Below are positions 1 through 8,987 of a DNA stretch of 42,423 nt, piece after piece. The stretch is taken from assembly GCF_003226565.1 (NCBI RefSeq), contig NZ_QKOE01000026.1, forward strand, positions 1 to 42,423, in the 5' to 3' direction. Source of the stretch: Parazoarcus communis SWub3 = DSM 12120. Its GTDB lineage: Bacteria; Pseudomonadota; Gammaproteobacteria; Burkholderiales; Rhodocyclaceae. The first letter of the stretch is position 1, and every line of letters begins with the position of its first letter. The position numbers and the translations under genes are program-made. A model generated the notes under the pieces. That model was not told the DNA's origin and made no database searches. It worked only from the letters and a program-made list of their open reading frames with translations.

Positions 1-51
1 ACACCCCAGAGAATCTTGCAAGTAGAAAATCAAAAAAACCAGAAATCCTAC

Positions 52-183
52 TTACACCACCTGAAACACACGCAACTCATAGTCCTCACCCTGCAACATG
101 CCACCCAGAGGCTTCAGCTTGCTCAGAGACAGGCCTGCATCAAACGATGCACTCAGGCAAGGAACTGATCCGAGTACCAACAC
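52..183 (-). other. Possible short ORF or gene remnant
   Basis: Reading the minus strand from a GTG at 183 gives an uninterrupted 43-codon frame that ends at TAA (54-52). Its C-terminal half, ending LRVFQVV, looks protein-like, but I recognise no family. The upstream frame is closed by a TAG about ten codons before the GTG, and I see no convincing ribosome binding site. It could be the 3' remnant of a larger gene or chance. Nothing else is recognisable in positions 1-270. Confidence 0.2.
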
Positions 184-271
184 AGAGCCACACCTGTTCT
201 ACCGAGAGAGGCTGCTGGACTTACTCCTGGCAAAGCAGGCAGCACCCGAAGAAAGCAACGCGAACACGGCA

Positions 272-305
272 TAAACGAACAAAGCCCGGCATTGAGCCGG
301 GCTTT
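272..305 (-). terminator. Rho-independent terminator after tRNA-Val
   Basis: A perfect 10-bp inverted repeat, AAAGCCCGGC / GCCGGGCTTT (281-290 and 296-305), encloses a 5-nt loop. On the minus strand it is followed by a T-rich stretch (TTTGTTCGTTT). It lies 6 bp past the 3' end of the tRNA-Val gene and probably ends the hupB/tRNA transcript. Confidence 0.8.
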
Positions 306-311
306 GGAATT

Positions 312-387
312 TGGTGGGTGCTGACGGGCTCGAACCGCCGACATTCGCCTTGTAAGGGCGACGCTCTACCAACTGAGCTAAGCACCC
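312..387 (-). tRNA. tRNA-Val (anticodon TAC)
   Basis: The minus strand folds as a 76-nt tRNA. The acceptor stem is GGGTGCT paired with AGCACCC, the D arm contains AGCTCAGTTGGTAGAGC, and the anticodon loop is CTTACAA inside a CGCC/GGCG stem. The T arm carries GGTTCGAGCC, and the CCA end is encoded at 314-312. Anticodon UAC reads valine GUA and other GUN codons. It sits just downstream of hupB and upstream of a strong terminator. Confidence 0.97.
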
Positions 388-425
388 GCGCAACAGCGTA
401 GATGCTGTGTGCTCAGGAAAGTCCG

Positions 426-698
426 CTAGTTTACTGCATCTTTAAGGCCTTTACCAGCCCTGAATTTCGGGACCTTTGCTGCCTTGATCTTGATGTTCTT
501 GCCTGTTCGCGGATTACGCCCTGTTCGAGCTGCGCGATCCCCTACATAGAAAGTACCAAACCCCACCAAGGTTACGGTATCTTCCAGCTTAAGCGCCTGC
601 TTGACAGATTCGATGGTTGCATCCAACGCCTTTCCTGCTGCTGCCTTGGAAATTTCAGCGTTTTTGGCGATGGCATCGATCAGTTCGGATTTGTTCAC
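426..698 (-). CDS. hupB: DNA-binding protein HU-beta
   Basis: A 90-residue histone-like protein of usual family length. It has the HU/IHF fold: an N-terminal helical dimerisation part ([11 protein letters not shown]), then the beta-arm with the signature [18 protein letters not shown], which carries the DNA-intercalating proline and arginines. HU bends and compacts DNA in the nucleoid. The start is GTG at 698, preceded by a G-rich Shine-Dalgarno stretch (GAGGGGGG) and a good sigma70 promoter at 832-803. The position directly downstream of lon is the classical proteobacterial arrangement. The separate promoter means it need not depend on lon read-through. Confidence 0.97.
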   Translation of the reverse strand: MNKSELIDAIAKNAEISKAAAGKALDATIESVKQALKLEDTVTLVGFGTFYVGDRAARTGRNPRTGKNIKIKAAKVPKFRAGKGLKDAVN

Positions 699-802
699 TT
701 CCAGCCCCCCTCATAATGTGGATCGCGTCAGAAAAACCCGGCCAAACCCAGAAACGGCGCGGGATTCCGAACCATCTCTGTCATGCTGCTCAACTCGTGG
801 TC

Positions 803-832
803 TTTATAGCGCGGTGAATTCCCGAGTGTCAA
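803..832 (-). promoter_or_regulatory. Sigma70 promoter of hupB
   Basis: The minus strand has a consensus -35 TTGACA (832-827), an 18-bp spacer and a -10 TATAAA (808-803), about 105 bp before the GTG start of hupB. This is the cleanest sigma70 promoter in the window and fits a highly expressed nucleoid protein. The rest of the 699-901 gap shows no gene. Confidence 0.8.
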
Positions 833-901
833 GACGAAACGCGGTACTTAAGAAATATCCACGTATCGCCCGACACCCAAGACAAGAGGGGAAGCAGAAA
901 C

Positions 902-3325
902 CTAGTGTGCCAAACCTTTGGTACCGGCGCCCTTAGTGCTGTCTTCAGCACCAACGGCAGCAGCCGCCGACTCCGCGATGTCAGGCAATGGCACGGGCTT
1001 ACGCTCCAGGGCCAACTCCAGAACCTGATCGATCCACTTGACCGGAATGATCTCGATGGCGTTCTTGATGTTGTCAGGGATTTCCGCCAGATCCTTGACG
1101 TTTTCTTCCGGAATCAAGGCCCGCGCAATCCCGCCCCTGACTGCGGCAAGAAGCTTTTCCTTCAGCCCACCAATCGGCAACACCTCGCCACGAAGCGTGA
1201 TCTCACCAGTCATGGCCACGTCGCAGCAAACCGGGATTCCCGACAATACCGAGACCAGCGCGGTCGTGATCGCGCTGCCTGCAGAGGGACCATCTTTAGG
1301 GATGGCGCCTTCCGGCAAGTGAATGTGGATGTCGCTTTTCTGATAGAAGTCATCCTCGATACCCAGCGAGCGCGCACGTTTGCGCACGACAGACAGCGCG
1401 GCCTGAATCGACTCCTGCATCACCTCACCAAGCTTGCCAGTCGTCATGACCTTGCCCTTGCCGGGCAGAACGACCGCCTCGACAGTCAGCAACTCACCAC
1501 CGACTTCCGTCCAAGCCAACCCCGTCACCTGCCCGACCTGATTCTGCTTTTCGGCCACACCGAAGCTGTACTTGCGGACGCCGAGATACTTGTCGAGATT
1601 CTTGGCATTGACCACGATCTTGGAATTACGTGGTTTGAGCACCAGCGACTTCACGACCTTACGGCAGATCTTGGAGACCTCACGTTCCATGCTGCGCACG
1701 CCCGCTTCACGGGTGTAGTAGCGGCAGACATCGCGCAAGGCCTCTTCGGTCACCGTGAGCTCTTCGGATTTCAGCCCGTTGTTCTTCATCTGCTTGGGCA
1801 GCAGATAGCGTTGAGCGATGTTCACCTTTTCATCTTCGGTGTAACCCGACAGACGAATCACTTCCATGCGATCGAGCAACGGAGCAGGAATGTTCAGCGT
1901 GTTTGCCGTCGCCACGAACATCACGTCCGACAGGTCGAAATCCACCTCAACGTAATGATCCTGGAAGGTGTGATTCTGCTCCGGGTCCAGCACCTCGAGC
2001 AACGCGGACGACGGATCACCACGGAAGTCCTGACCGAGCTTATCGACCTCGTCGAGCAGGAACAGCGGGTTACGATAACCAACCTTGCTCATGTTCTGCA
2101 GGATCTTGCCCGGCATCGAGCCGATGTAAGTCCTGCGATGACCACGAATCTCGGCCTCGTCCCGTACTCCACCCAGCGCCATGCGCACGAACTTGCGATT
2201 GGTTGCCTTGGCGATTGACTGACCGAGTGAGGTCTTGCCCACCCCCGGAGGTCCGACCAGGCAAAGAATCGGCGCCTTGACCTTGTCGACACGTTGCTGG
2301 ACCGCAAGATATTCGAGGATGCGTTCCTTGACACGCTCGAGACCGTAGTGATCCTTATCCAGAACCTTTTCGGCTTCGGACAGATCCTTGCTGACACGCG
2401 ACTTCTTCTTCCACGGCAAGCCGATGAGGGTGTCGATGTAGTTACGCACCACTGTTGCTTCTGCTGACATCGGCGACATCAGCTTGAGTTTTTTCAACTC
2501 GGACAAGGCCTTGGCGAGTGCATCCTTGGGCATGCCTGCAGCCTTGATCTTCTTGTCCATCTCCTCGAGATCGGCACCCTCCTCGCCTTCCCCGAGCTCT
2601 TTCTGAATAGCCTTGACCTGCTCGTTGAGATAGTACTCGCGCTGGCTTTTCTCCATCTGCCGCTTGACGCGACCCCGGATGCGCTTTTCGACCTGCAGGA
2701 TGTCGAGCTCGGTTTCGAGTTGGGACAACAGCTTGTCAAGACGTTCGTTGATATCGAACATCTCCAGCACTTCCTGCTTTTGCTCCAGTTTGAGCGGCAG
2801 GTGCGCAGCAATGGTGTCGGCCAGACGACCCGGCTCGTCGATACCCGCCAGCGAAGTCAGAATCTCCGGCGGAATCTTCTTGTTCAATTTCACGTACTGG
2901 TCGAACTGGGCGATGATCGCCCGACGCATGGCCTCGACCTCGTGATTATCGACCTCGGCCAGCGGGACAGGCGTTGCCTTGGCAACGAATAGCTGGCGCA
3001 GATCCTCCACCGAGTCGATGCGCGCGCGCTGCAAGCCCTCAACCAGCACCTTGATCGTGCCGTCCGGCAACTTGAGCATCTGCAGAATATTGGCGACACA
3101 GCCAATATCGTAAAGATCCTCGATCGCGGGTTCATCCTTGGCAGCGGATTTCTGCGCCACCAGCAAGATGCTCTTGCCCGCTTCCATCGCGTTCTCGAGC
3201 GCTTTGATCGACTTGGGCCGCCCTACGAAGAGGGGGATGACCATATGCGGGAACACCACCACATCGCGCAGCGGCAGTAACGGTAGTTCCAGTTGTTCGT
3301 TGGGTAGGTCAGCAGGGCCCGACAT
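902..3325 (-). CDS. lon: ATP-dependent protease Lon
   Basis: A LonA-type AAA+ serine protease of 807 residues that degrades misfolded and short-lived regulatory proteins in the cytoplasm. In order: the N-terminal substrate-binding domain (LPLLPLRDVVVFPHM), a coiled-coil region, the ATPase with Walker A GPPGVGKT at about residues 358-365, and the C-terminal protease domain. The catalytic dyad is Ser681 (KDGPSAGSA) and Lys724 (GGLKEK). An in-frame ATG at 3358 would add 11 residues but lacks a ribosome site. ATG 3325 has GGAAGGA at good distance and gives the family N-terminus, so I chose it. A sigma32-like promoter and a palindrome lie just upstream. Confidence 0.97.
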   Translation of the reverse strand: MSGPADLPNEQLELPLLPLRDVVVFPHMVIPLFVGRPKSIKALENAMEAGKSILLVAQKSAAKDEPAIEDLYDIGCVANILQMLKLPDGTIKVLVEGLQRARIDSVEDLRQLFVAKATPVPLAEVDNHEVEAMRRAIIAQFDQYVKLNKKIPPEILTSLAGIDEPGRLADTIAAHLPLKLEQKQEVLEMFDINERLDKLLSQLETELDILQVEKRIRGRVKRQMEKSQREYYLNEQVKAIQKELGEGEEGADLEEMDKKIKAAGMPKDALAKALSELKKLKLMSPMSAEATVVRNYIDTLIGLPWKKKSRVSKDLSEAEKVLDKDHYGLERVKERILEYLAVQQRVDKVKAPILCLVGPPGVGKTSLGQSIAKATNRKFVRMALGGVRDEAEIRGHRRTYIGSMPGKILQNMSKVGYRNPLFLLDEVDKLGQDFRGDPSSALLEVLDPEQNHTFQDHYVEVDFDLSDVMFVATANTLNIPAPLLDRMEVIRLSGYTEDEKVNIAQRYLLPKQMKNNGLKSEELTVTEEALRDVCRYYTREAGVRSMEREVSKICRKVVKSLVLKPRNSKIVVNAKNLDKYLGVRKYSFGVAEKQNQVGQVTGLAWTEVGGELLTVEAVVLPGKGKVMTTGKLGEVMQESIQAALSVVRKRARSLGIEDDFYQKSDIHIHLPEGAIPKDGPSAGSAITTALVSVLSGIPVCCDVAMTGEITLRGEVLPIGGLKEKLLAAVRGGIARALIPEENVKDLAEIPDNIKNAIEIIPVKWIDQVLELALERKPVPLPDIAESAAAAVGAEDSTKGAGTKGLAH

Positions 3326-3345
3326 ATTCTTTGTCCTTCCGATAG

Positions 3346-3373
3346 GGGTCACACCCATATGCGGGCGTGACCC
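3346..3373. repeat. Imperfect palindrome upstream of lon
   Basis: GGGTCAC-A-CCC / GGG-C-GTGACCC forms a 10-bp stem with one mismatch around a 6-nt loop, between clpX and the lon start. No T-tract follows on either strand, so it is not a standard terminator. It overlaps the predicted -10 and transcript start of lon. It could be an operator, or a hairpin in the clpX-lon read-through RNA. Confidence 0.5.
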
Positions 3374-3384
3374 GGGAATTCAAG
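3357..3384 (-). promoter_or_regulatory. Putative sigma32 (heat-shock) promoter of lon
   Basis: The minus strand reads CTTGAA (3384-3379), a 13-bp spacer, then CCCGCATAT (3365-3357). The sigma32 consensus is CTTGAAA, 13-15 bp, CCCCATNT. It lies about 32 bp upstream of the lon ATG. Heat-shock control of lon is established in proteobacteria; its use here is inferred from the motif alone. Confidence 0.5.
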
Positions 3385-3413
3385 TGGCGGGAAATCGCGC
3401 ACTGCGCGGTAGT

Positions 3414-4682
3414 TCAGTTCGAACCAGACACCTTCTGCTGATCGGCATAGATCAGCAGCGGCTTGGCGCCTTCTTCGATGGTGTTCTCATCCACCACGAC
3501 CTTGGCAACACCATCCAGTGCGGGCAGGTCATACATGATGTCGAGCAGCGCAACCTCAAGGATGGAACGCAGGCCACGAGCGCCAGTCTTCCGGCGGATC
3601 GCCTTTCGAGCCACCGCATGCAGGGCAGCCTGGCGGATTTCCAGCTCGACGCCTTCCATCGAGAACAGCTTCTGGTACTGCTTGACCAGCGCGTTCTTGG
3701 GCTCGACGAGGATCTGGATCAAGGCCTCCTCATCCAGTTCCTGCAAGGTCGCAACGACGGGCAGACGTCCGATCAACTCGGGGATCAGACCAAACTTGAT
3801 CAGATCTTCAGGCTCGACTTGGCGGAACGTCTCAGTCAGGCTCTTGTTTTCCTTGCTCTTGACCTCGGCACCAAAACCGATCCCGACTTTTTCGGTACGG
3901 TTGCGGATGACCTTGTCGAGGCCGTCAAAAGCGCCACCGCAGATGAACAGCACGTTAGTGGTATCCACCTGGATGAAATCCTGGTTCGGGTGCTTTCGCC
4001 CCCCCTGCGGCGGGATGGACGCGATCGTGCCTTCGACCAGCTTCAGCAAGGCCTGCTGAACCCCCTCACCGGATACGTCACGGGTAATGGAGGGGTTATC
4101 CGCCTTGCGCGAAATCTTGTCGATCTCATCGATATAGACGATACCCTGCTGCGCCTTCTCGACATCGTAGTCACACTTCTGCAGCAGCTTCTGGATGATG
4201 TTCTCGACATCCTCGCCAACATAACCTGCTTCGGTCAGCGTTGTCGCATCCGCCATCACGAAGGGCACATTGAGCAGGCGCGCAAGCGTCTGGGCCAAAA
4301 GGGTCTTGCCCGAACCGGTAGGACCGATCAGCAAAATGTTGCTCTTGGAGAGCTCGACATCGTCCTTGCTGTCACCCAGATGGCGCAAGCGCTTGTAGTG
4401 GTTGTACACCGCCACCGACAGGCTGCGCTTTGCCTTGGACTGACCAATCACATACTGATCGAGGATGGCGCAGATTTCCTGCGGCGTGGGCAACTGCCCC
4501 TTGACGCTCTCCCCACCCGTATCGCCCGCAACCTCTTCGCGAATGATGTCGTTGCACAGCTCGATGCACTCGTCGCAAATGAAAACGGACGGGCCGGCAA
4601 TGAGCTTGCGCACTTCGTGCTGGCTCTTGCCACAAAACGAGCAGTAAAGCAGCTTTTCGCCGCCCGTCTTCTTTTCCGACAT
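3414..4682 (-). CDS. clpX: ATP-dependent Clp protease ATP-binding subunit ClpX
   Basis: A 422-residue AAA+ unfoldase that recognises tagged substrates, unfolds them and feeds them into ClpP. The N-terminal C4 zinc domain has Cys14, Cys17, Cys36 and Cys39. Walker A GPTGSGKT, the pore-loop segment AGYVGEDVE, Walker [11 protein letters not shown] and the ClpP-docking IGF loop (VGIGFGAEV) are all present. Length and motifs are normal for the family. It follows clpP by 17 bp in the tig-clpP-clpX order and is followed 88 bp later by lon. Confidence 0.98.
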   Translation of the reverse strand: MSEKKTGGEKLLYCSFCGKSQHEVRKLIAGPSVFICDECIELCNDIIREEVAGDTGGESVKGQLPTPQEICAILDQYVIGQSKAKRSLSVAVYNHYKRLRHLGDSKDDVELSKSNILLIGPTGSGKTLLAQTLARLLNVPFVMADATTLTEAGYVGEDVENIIQKLLQKCDYDVEKAQQGIVYIDEIDKISRKADNPSITRDVSGEGVQQALLKLVEGTIASIPPQGGRKHPNQDFIQVDTTNVLFICGGAFDGLDKVIRNRTEKVGIGFGAEVKSKENKSLTETFRQVEPEDLIKFGLIPELIGRLPVVATLQELDEEALIQILVEPKNALVKQYQKLFSMEGVELEIRQAALHAVARKAIRRKTGARGLRSILEVALLDIMYDLPALDGVAKVVVDENTIEEGAKPLLIYADQQKVSGSN

Positions 4683-4699
4683 GTTCTGGCTCTCCTGTT

Positions 4700-5338
4700 T
4701 CAGGTATCGGCGCGGCTGGTCAGCACCTTGTCGATGAGACCGTATTCCTTGGCAGCGGCAGCCGCCATGAAGTTATCACGATCGGTATCTTTTTCGATCT
4801 GCTCGATCGACTGGCCAGTGTGATGCGCCAGCATGCCGTTGAGGCGCTCGCGCAGATAAAGGATCTCGCGGGCGTGAATCTCGATGTCCGACGCCTGCCC
4901 CTGGAAGCCCCCCAGCGGCTGGTGGATCATGACGCGGGAGTTGGGCAGCGCGAAGCGCTTGCCCTTTTCTCCAGCCGCCAGCAGAAAAGCCCCCATGCTG
5001 GCCGCCTGCCCAATGCACAGGGTGCTGACATTGGGCTTGATGAACTGCATGGTGTCGTAGATCGCCATGCCTGCGGTCACCGAGCCACCCGGCGAATTGA
5101 TGTAGAAGTAGATGTCCTTGTCCGGATTTTCGGACTCCAGGAACAGCAACTGGGCCACGATCAGATTTGCGGTGACATCGTTCACCGGTCCCACGAGGAA
5201 CACCACACGCTCCTTGAGCAGACGCGAGTAGATGTCATAAGAACGTTCGCCGCGGCCGCTTTGTTCGACGACCATCGGGATCAGGCCGAGACCGACCGGC
5301 TCCCATGCGCTTTGGTGCTGTGGTGTTCCGTAGTTCAT
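4700..5338 (-). CDS. clpP: ATP-dependent Clp protease proteolytic subunit ClpP
   Basis: A 212-residue serine peptidase that forms the barrel-shaped proteolytic core used by ClpX and other unfoldases. The catalytic triad is visible: Ser114 in GQAASMGAF, His139 in MIHQPLGG and Asp188 in DRDNF. The hydrophobic substrate groove [10 protein letters not shown] is intact. The roughly 20 residues before the folded core match the cleaved propeptide seen in many ClpP proteins. It lies 18 bp after tig and 17 bp before clpX, so the three are probably one transcript. Confidence 0.98.
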   Translation of the reverse strand: MNYGTPQHQSAWEPVGLGLIPMVVEQSGRGERSYDIYSRLLKERVVFLVGPVNDVTANLIVAQLLFLESENPDKDIYFYINSPGGSVTAGMAIYDTMQFIKPNVSTLCIGQAASMGAFLLAAGEKGKRFALPNSRVMIHQPLGGFQGQASDIEIHAREILYLRERLNGMLAHHTGQSIEQIEKDTDRDNFMAAAAAKEYGLIDKVLTSRADT

Positions 5339-5356
5339 CGTGAGCCTTCCGTAGCG

Positions 5357-6661
5357 TTAAGCTGCATTTCCCATCAATTCATCGAATTCGACCGATTTTT
5401 CCGTGGTCTGGGCTTGCGACACGACCCAGCTCACCACGTTGTCCTCGATCACGACCGCTTCGGCTTGCGCCAGCCGCTCGGGCTGTGCGTAATACCAGCG
5501 TACCAGTTCAGACGGATCCTCGTAACTCTGAGCCATCTCGTCGACCAGGGTACGTACCTGCTCCGGCTTTGCATGCAACTCTTGTGCCTTGACCAGTTCA
5601 GCCATGATCAGGCCCAGCTTGACCCGGCGCACGGCCTGATCGGCGAACCAGGCCGGCTCGACCGGGATGTCCTTGGTCTGCATGCCGCGCATTTCCAGAT
5701 CGCGCTTGGCGTTTTCAGCCAGCTGACGCGACTCGGCTTCGACCAGCGCCTTCGGCACTTCGATCGGCGTCACCGTCAACAGCGCTTCCATGACCTGCTC
5801 CTTGACCTTGGCCTGAATGCGGCGCTTCACTTCACGGCTCAGGTTGGTCTTGACTTCGTCACGCAGCTTGGCGACATCACCGTCGGCCACGCCGAGCGCC
5901 TTGGCAAAGTCGGCATCGACTTCAGGCAGCTTCGGCGCCTCGACCTTCTTCACCGTCACTTCGAACTGCACCGTCTTGCCGGCCAGGTGCGCCGCGTGAT
6001 AGTCCTCAGGGAAGGTCATATCGAAGGTCTTGGACTCACCTGCAGCCAGACCGGTCACCGCCGCTTCGAAATCCTTCAGCATCGAACCCGCACCGATCAC
6101 GAACGGGAAATCCTGTGCCTGACCGCCTTCGAACAGCTCGCCATCCTGACGACCCGCAAAGTCGATCACCACGCGATCGCCTTCTGCCGCTGCACGCTCG
6201 GCCACATCGAAAGTCGTACGCTGCTTGCGCAGCACTTCGATCGTCTTGTCCACTTCGGCATCGCCGACTTCGAGCACTGGGCGCTCGATCTCCTGCGCCG
6301 ACAGATCACCCAGGGCCACATCGGGATAGACCTCGAACACGGCGCTGAATTCAAGCTGCTCGGCATTGGAGCCTTCCTTGGGCTCGATGCGCGGGTAGCC
6401 GGCAACGCGCAGATTCTGGCTACGCACCGCTTCACCAAAGGCCTTCTCCACTGCAGCGCCGATCGCTTCGGAGCGGGCTTGCGGCTCGTAGGTCTGGGCG
6501 ACGATCTTCATCGGCACCTTGCCCGGACGGAAGCCGGGCATTTTCACCGTGCGGGCCATCTTCTTCAGGCGCGCCTCGACTTCCTTGTTGATGTCCGCCA
6601 TGGTGACGGCCATGTCGATGCGGCGCTCCAGCGCGCTGGTGGTTTCCTGGTTGGTCTGCAT
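5357..6661 (-). CDS. tig: Trigger factor, ribosome-associated chaperone and prolyl isomerase
   Basis: A 434-residue three-domain chaperone that meets nascent chains at the ribosome exit tunnel. The N-terminal ribosome-binding domain contains the signature GFRPGKVPMKIV. The central FKBP-type peptidyl-prolyl isomerase domain spans about residues 155-245 (GDRVVIDFAGRQDGELFEGG, LAGKTVQFEVTV). The C-terminal helical substrate cradle follows. First gene of the tig-clpP-clpX group. The start is the ATG at 6661; the upstream region has an extended -10 element. Confidence 0.97.
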   Translation of the reverse strand: MQTNQETTSALERRIDMAVTMADINKEVEARLKKMARTVKMPGFRPGKVPMKIVAQTYEPQARSEAIGAAVEKAFGEAVRSQNLRVAGYPRIEPKEGSNAEQLEFSAVFEVYPDVALGDLSAQEIERPVLEVGDAEVDKTIEVLRKQRTTFDVAERAAAEGDRVVIDFAGRQDGELFEGGQAQDFPFVIGAGSMLKDFEAAVTGLAAGESKTFDMTFPEDYHAAHLAGKTVQFEVTVKKVEAPKLPEVDADFAKALGVADGDVAKLRDEVKTNLSREVKRRIQAKVKEQVMEALLTVTPIEVPKALVEAESRQLAENAKRDLEMRGMQTKDIPVEPAWFADQAVRRVKLGLIMAELVKAQELHAKPEQVRTLVDEMAQSYEDPSELVRWYYAQPERLAQAEAVVIEDNVVSWVVSQAQTTEKSVEFDELMGNAA

Positions 6662-6992
6662 TAAATCGATCCTGACAAGTCAAAAATACTGCCGACACGA
6701 CCGTTTTACCCAGGTAGTCCCTAGCAAAAAACCGGCCATGTGCAACATGGGCGAAAAAATCAAACATTGATTCTAGCACAGGGCCCGGGCCTTCCTTCCA
6801 GCGCCTCTGACGGCGCAGAATGCACGACAGAGGGTGAAAAAATGCACGGCGCGTGATGGAACTCCATCGCAACGACCGCCTCTCAAGGGGGAGAATGGCT
6901 TTGTATCAGAGACAGCACAACTGCCGATGATGCATTGATGTGATCGACGAAACTGAAACCGGGTCATCAGGCCCGAACGAGCAGGAGACGTC
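6662..6992. promoter_or_regulatory. Divergent tig / prkA intergenic region
   Basis: 331 bp without a gene. For tig, the minus strand has an extended -10 element, TGTGCTAGAAT (-10 hexamer 6775-6770), with a poor -35. The tig leader contains a perfect palindrome, CCATGT-GCA-ACATGG (6736-6750). For prkA I see no convincing sigma70 promoter, only the ribosome site AGGAGA (6983-6988) ahead of two adjacent ATGs (6993 and 6996). Confidence 0.45.
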
Positions 6993-8918
6993 ATGATGAG
7001 CATCTTCAACGCCTACCAGGCCCGCTTCGAAGCCGCCCGCGAAGACGAAATGTCGATCCAGGAATACCTGGACCTGTGCAAGCAGGATCGCGCGGCCTAC
7101 GCCACCGCTGCAGAGCGGATGCTGATGGCGATCGGCGAACCGGAGCTGGTCGATACCCGCCTCGATCCGCGCCTGTCACGGATCTTTTCCAACAAGGTTC
7201 TAAAGCTCTACCCGGCCTTTCGTGACTTCTACGGCATGGAGGAAGTCATCGAGCACATCGTGTCGTACTTCCGACATGCGGCACAGGGACTGGAGGAAAA
7301 GAAACAGATCCTCTACCTCCTCGGCCCCGTCGGCGGCGGCAAGTCGTCGCTCGCCGAAAAACTGAAATCCCTGATTGAGCGCGTGCCCTTCTATGCCATC
7401 AAGGGTTCGCCGGTCAACGAGTCCCCTTTGGGATTGTTCAACGCCCTTGAGGACGGTCATATCCTTGAAGACGACTACGGCATTCCCCGCCGTTACCTCG
7501 GCACCATCATGTCGCCCTGGGCCGTAAAGCGCCTTCATGAATTCAACGGCGACATCACCCGGTTCCGCGTAGTCAAGCTGACGCCGTCGGTGCTGCGTCA
7601 GGTTGCCGTCGCCAAGACCGAGCCAGGCGACGAGAACAACCAGGATATTTCCTCGCTGGTCGGCAAGATCGACATCCGCAAGCTTGAGCAATATTCGCAG
7701 AACGATCCCGACGCCTACAGCTACTCCGGCGGTCTGTGCCTGGCAAACCGCGGTCTGCTTGAGTTCGTCGAGATGTTCAAGGCACCGATCAAGGTCCTGC
7801 ATCCGCTGCTGACCGCCACTCAGGAGGGTAACTACAAGGGTACCGAGGGCTTCGGGGCGATTCCGTTCGATGGCATCGTGATGGCACACTCGAACGAGTC
7901 CGAGTGGGTCGCGTTCAAGAACAACAAGAACAACGAGGCCTTCCTGGATCGCATCTACACGGTCAAGGTGCCCTACTGCCTGCGGATGTCGGACGAGATC
8001 CGCATCTACGAGAAGCTGCTTGTGCATAGCTCGCTGTCCGAAGCGCCTTGCGCGCCCGACACACTGAAAATGCTGGCGCAGTTCTCGGTGCTGTCGCGGC
8101 TGAAAGAGCCCGAGAACTCCAGCATCTTCTCCAAGATGCGGGTCTACGACGGCGAGAACCTCAAGGACACCGACCCCAAGGCCAAGAGCTACCAGGAATA
8201 CCGCGACTACGCCGGCGTCGACGAAGGCATGACCGGACTCTCTACCCGGTTCGCCTTCAAGGTGCTATCACGCGTGTTCAACTTCGACCACCGCGAAGTC
8301 GCAGCCAACCCTGTGCACCTGATGTATGTGCTCGAGCAACAGATCGGCCAGGAGCAGTACCCCCCCGAAACCGAGGCTCGCTACCTGGCCTTCATCAAGG
8401 AATACCTTGCACCGCGCTACGCCGAATTCATCGGCAAGGAGATCCAGACCGCCTATCTCGAAAGCTATTCCGAGTACGGCCAGAACATCTTCGACCGTTA
8501 TGTCATCTATGCCGATTTCTGGATTCAGGATCAGGAGTTCCGCGACCCGAACACCGGCGAGATCCTCGACCGCTCGGCATTGAACGAAGAGCTTGAGAAG
8601 ATCGAAAAACCGGCTGGCATCAGCAACCCGAAGGACTTCCGCAACGAAGTCGTCAACTTCGTGCTGCGGGCCCGGGCCAAGAACGAAGGCCGCAACCCAA
8701 GCTGGACCTCCTACGAGAAGCTGCGTGCCGTCATCGAGAAGAAGATGTTCTCCAATACCGAAGACCTGCTGCCGGTGATCAGCTTCAATGCCAAGGCCAG
8801 CGCCGATGAGCAGAAGAAGCATCAGGACTTCGTCAACCGCATGATCGACAAAGGCTACACCGAGAAGCAGGTCCGCCTGCTGTGCGAATGGTATCTGCGC
8901 GTGCGCAAATCATCCTGA
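6993..8918 (+). CDS. prkA: PrkA-family serine protein kinase
   Basis: A 641-residue protein of the PrkA/YeaG family. The N-terminal AAA-type domain has Walker A GPVGGGKSS (residues 111-119). The C-terminal part resembles a kinase domain and ends EWYLRVRKSS. Family members phosphorylate serine/threonine and are produced in nutrient stress and stationary phase. The precise activity varies, and protease activity has been proposed for some homologues. It heads a three-gene unit with yeaH (69 bp downstream) and spoVR. Start at 6993 or 6996; AGGAGA lies at suitable distance from both. Confidence 0.93.
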   Translation: MMSIFNAYQARFEAAREDEMSIQEYLDLCKQDRAAYATAAERMLMAIGEPELVDTRLDPRLSRIFSNKVLKLYPAFRDFYGMEEVIEHIVSYFRHAAQGLEEKKQILYLLGPVGGGKSSLAEKLKSLIERVPFYAIKGSPVNESPLGLFNALEDGHILEDDYGIPRRYLGTIMSPWAVKRLHEFNGDITRFRVVKLTPSVLRQVAVAKTEPGDENNQDISSLVGKIDIRKLEQYSQNDPDAYSYSGGLCLANRGLLEFVEMFKAPIKVLHPLLTATQEGNYKGTEGFGAIPFDGIVMAHSNESEWVAFKNNKNNEAFLDRIYTVKVPYCLRMSDEIRIYEKLLVHSSLSEAPCAPDTLKMLAQFSVLSRLKEPENSSIFSKMRVYDGENLKDTDPKAKSYQEYRDYAGVDEGMTGLSTRFAFKVLSRVFNFDHREVAANPVHLMYVLEQQIGQEQYPPETEARYLAFIKEYLAPRYAEFIGKEIQTAYLESYSEYGQNIFDRYVIYADFWIQDQEFRDPNTGEILDRSALNEELEKIEKPAGISNPKDFRNEVVNFVLRARAKNEGRNPSWTSYEKLRAVIEKKMFSNTEDLLPVISFNAKASADEQKKHQDFVNRMIDKGYTEKQVRLLCEWYLRVRKSS

Positions 8919-8987
8919 TGACCTCAGTGCCGTGCCCTACCCACAACGACAGGTAGTGGGCCGGGAATGGCAAACCTGGAGGAAGGT

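Noticed and set aside
312-387. tRNA-Val as an integration site for a genomic island
   Set aside because: No integrase, no repeated tRNA 3' end and only housekeeping genes beside it in this window.
905-2218. 437-codon plus-strand ORF opposite lon
   Set aside because: Antisense shadow of a strongly coding, high-GC gene; sequence is His/Gln/Arg-rich with no domain.
3326-3358. Upstream in-frame ATG for lon
   Set aside because: No ribosome site, and it lies on the palindrome and presumed promoter; ATG 3325 is properly spaced from GGAAGGA.
3138-4823. 561-codon plus-strand ORF opposite clpX
   Set aside because: Shadow frame; clpX on the other strand is fully supported.
4820-6664. 614-codon plus-strand ORF opposite clpP and tig
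   Set aside because: Spans two well-supported genes on the opposite strand; no family features.
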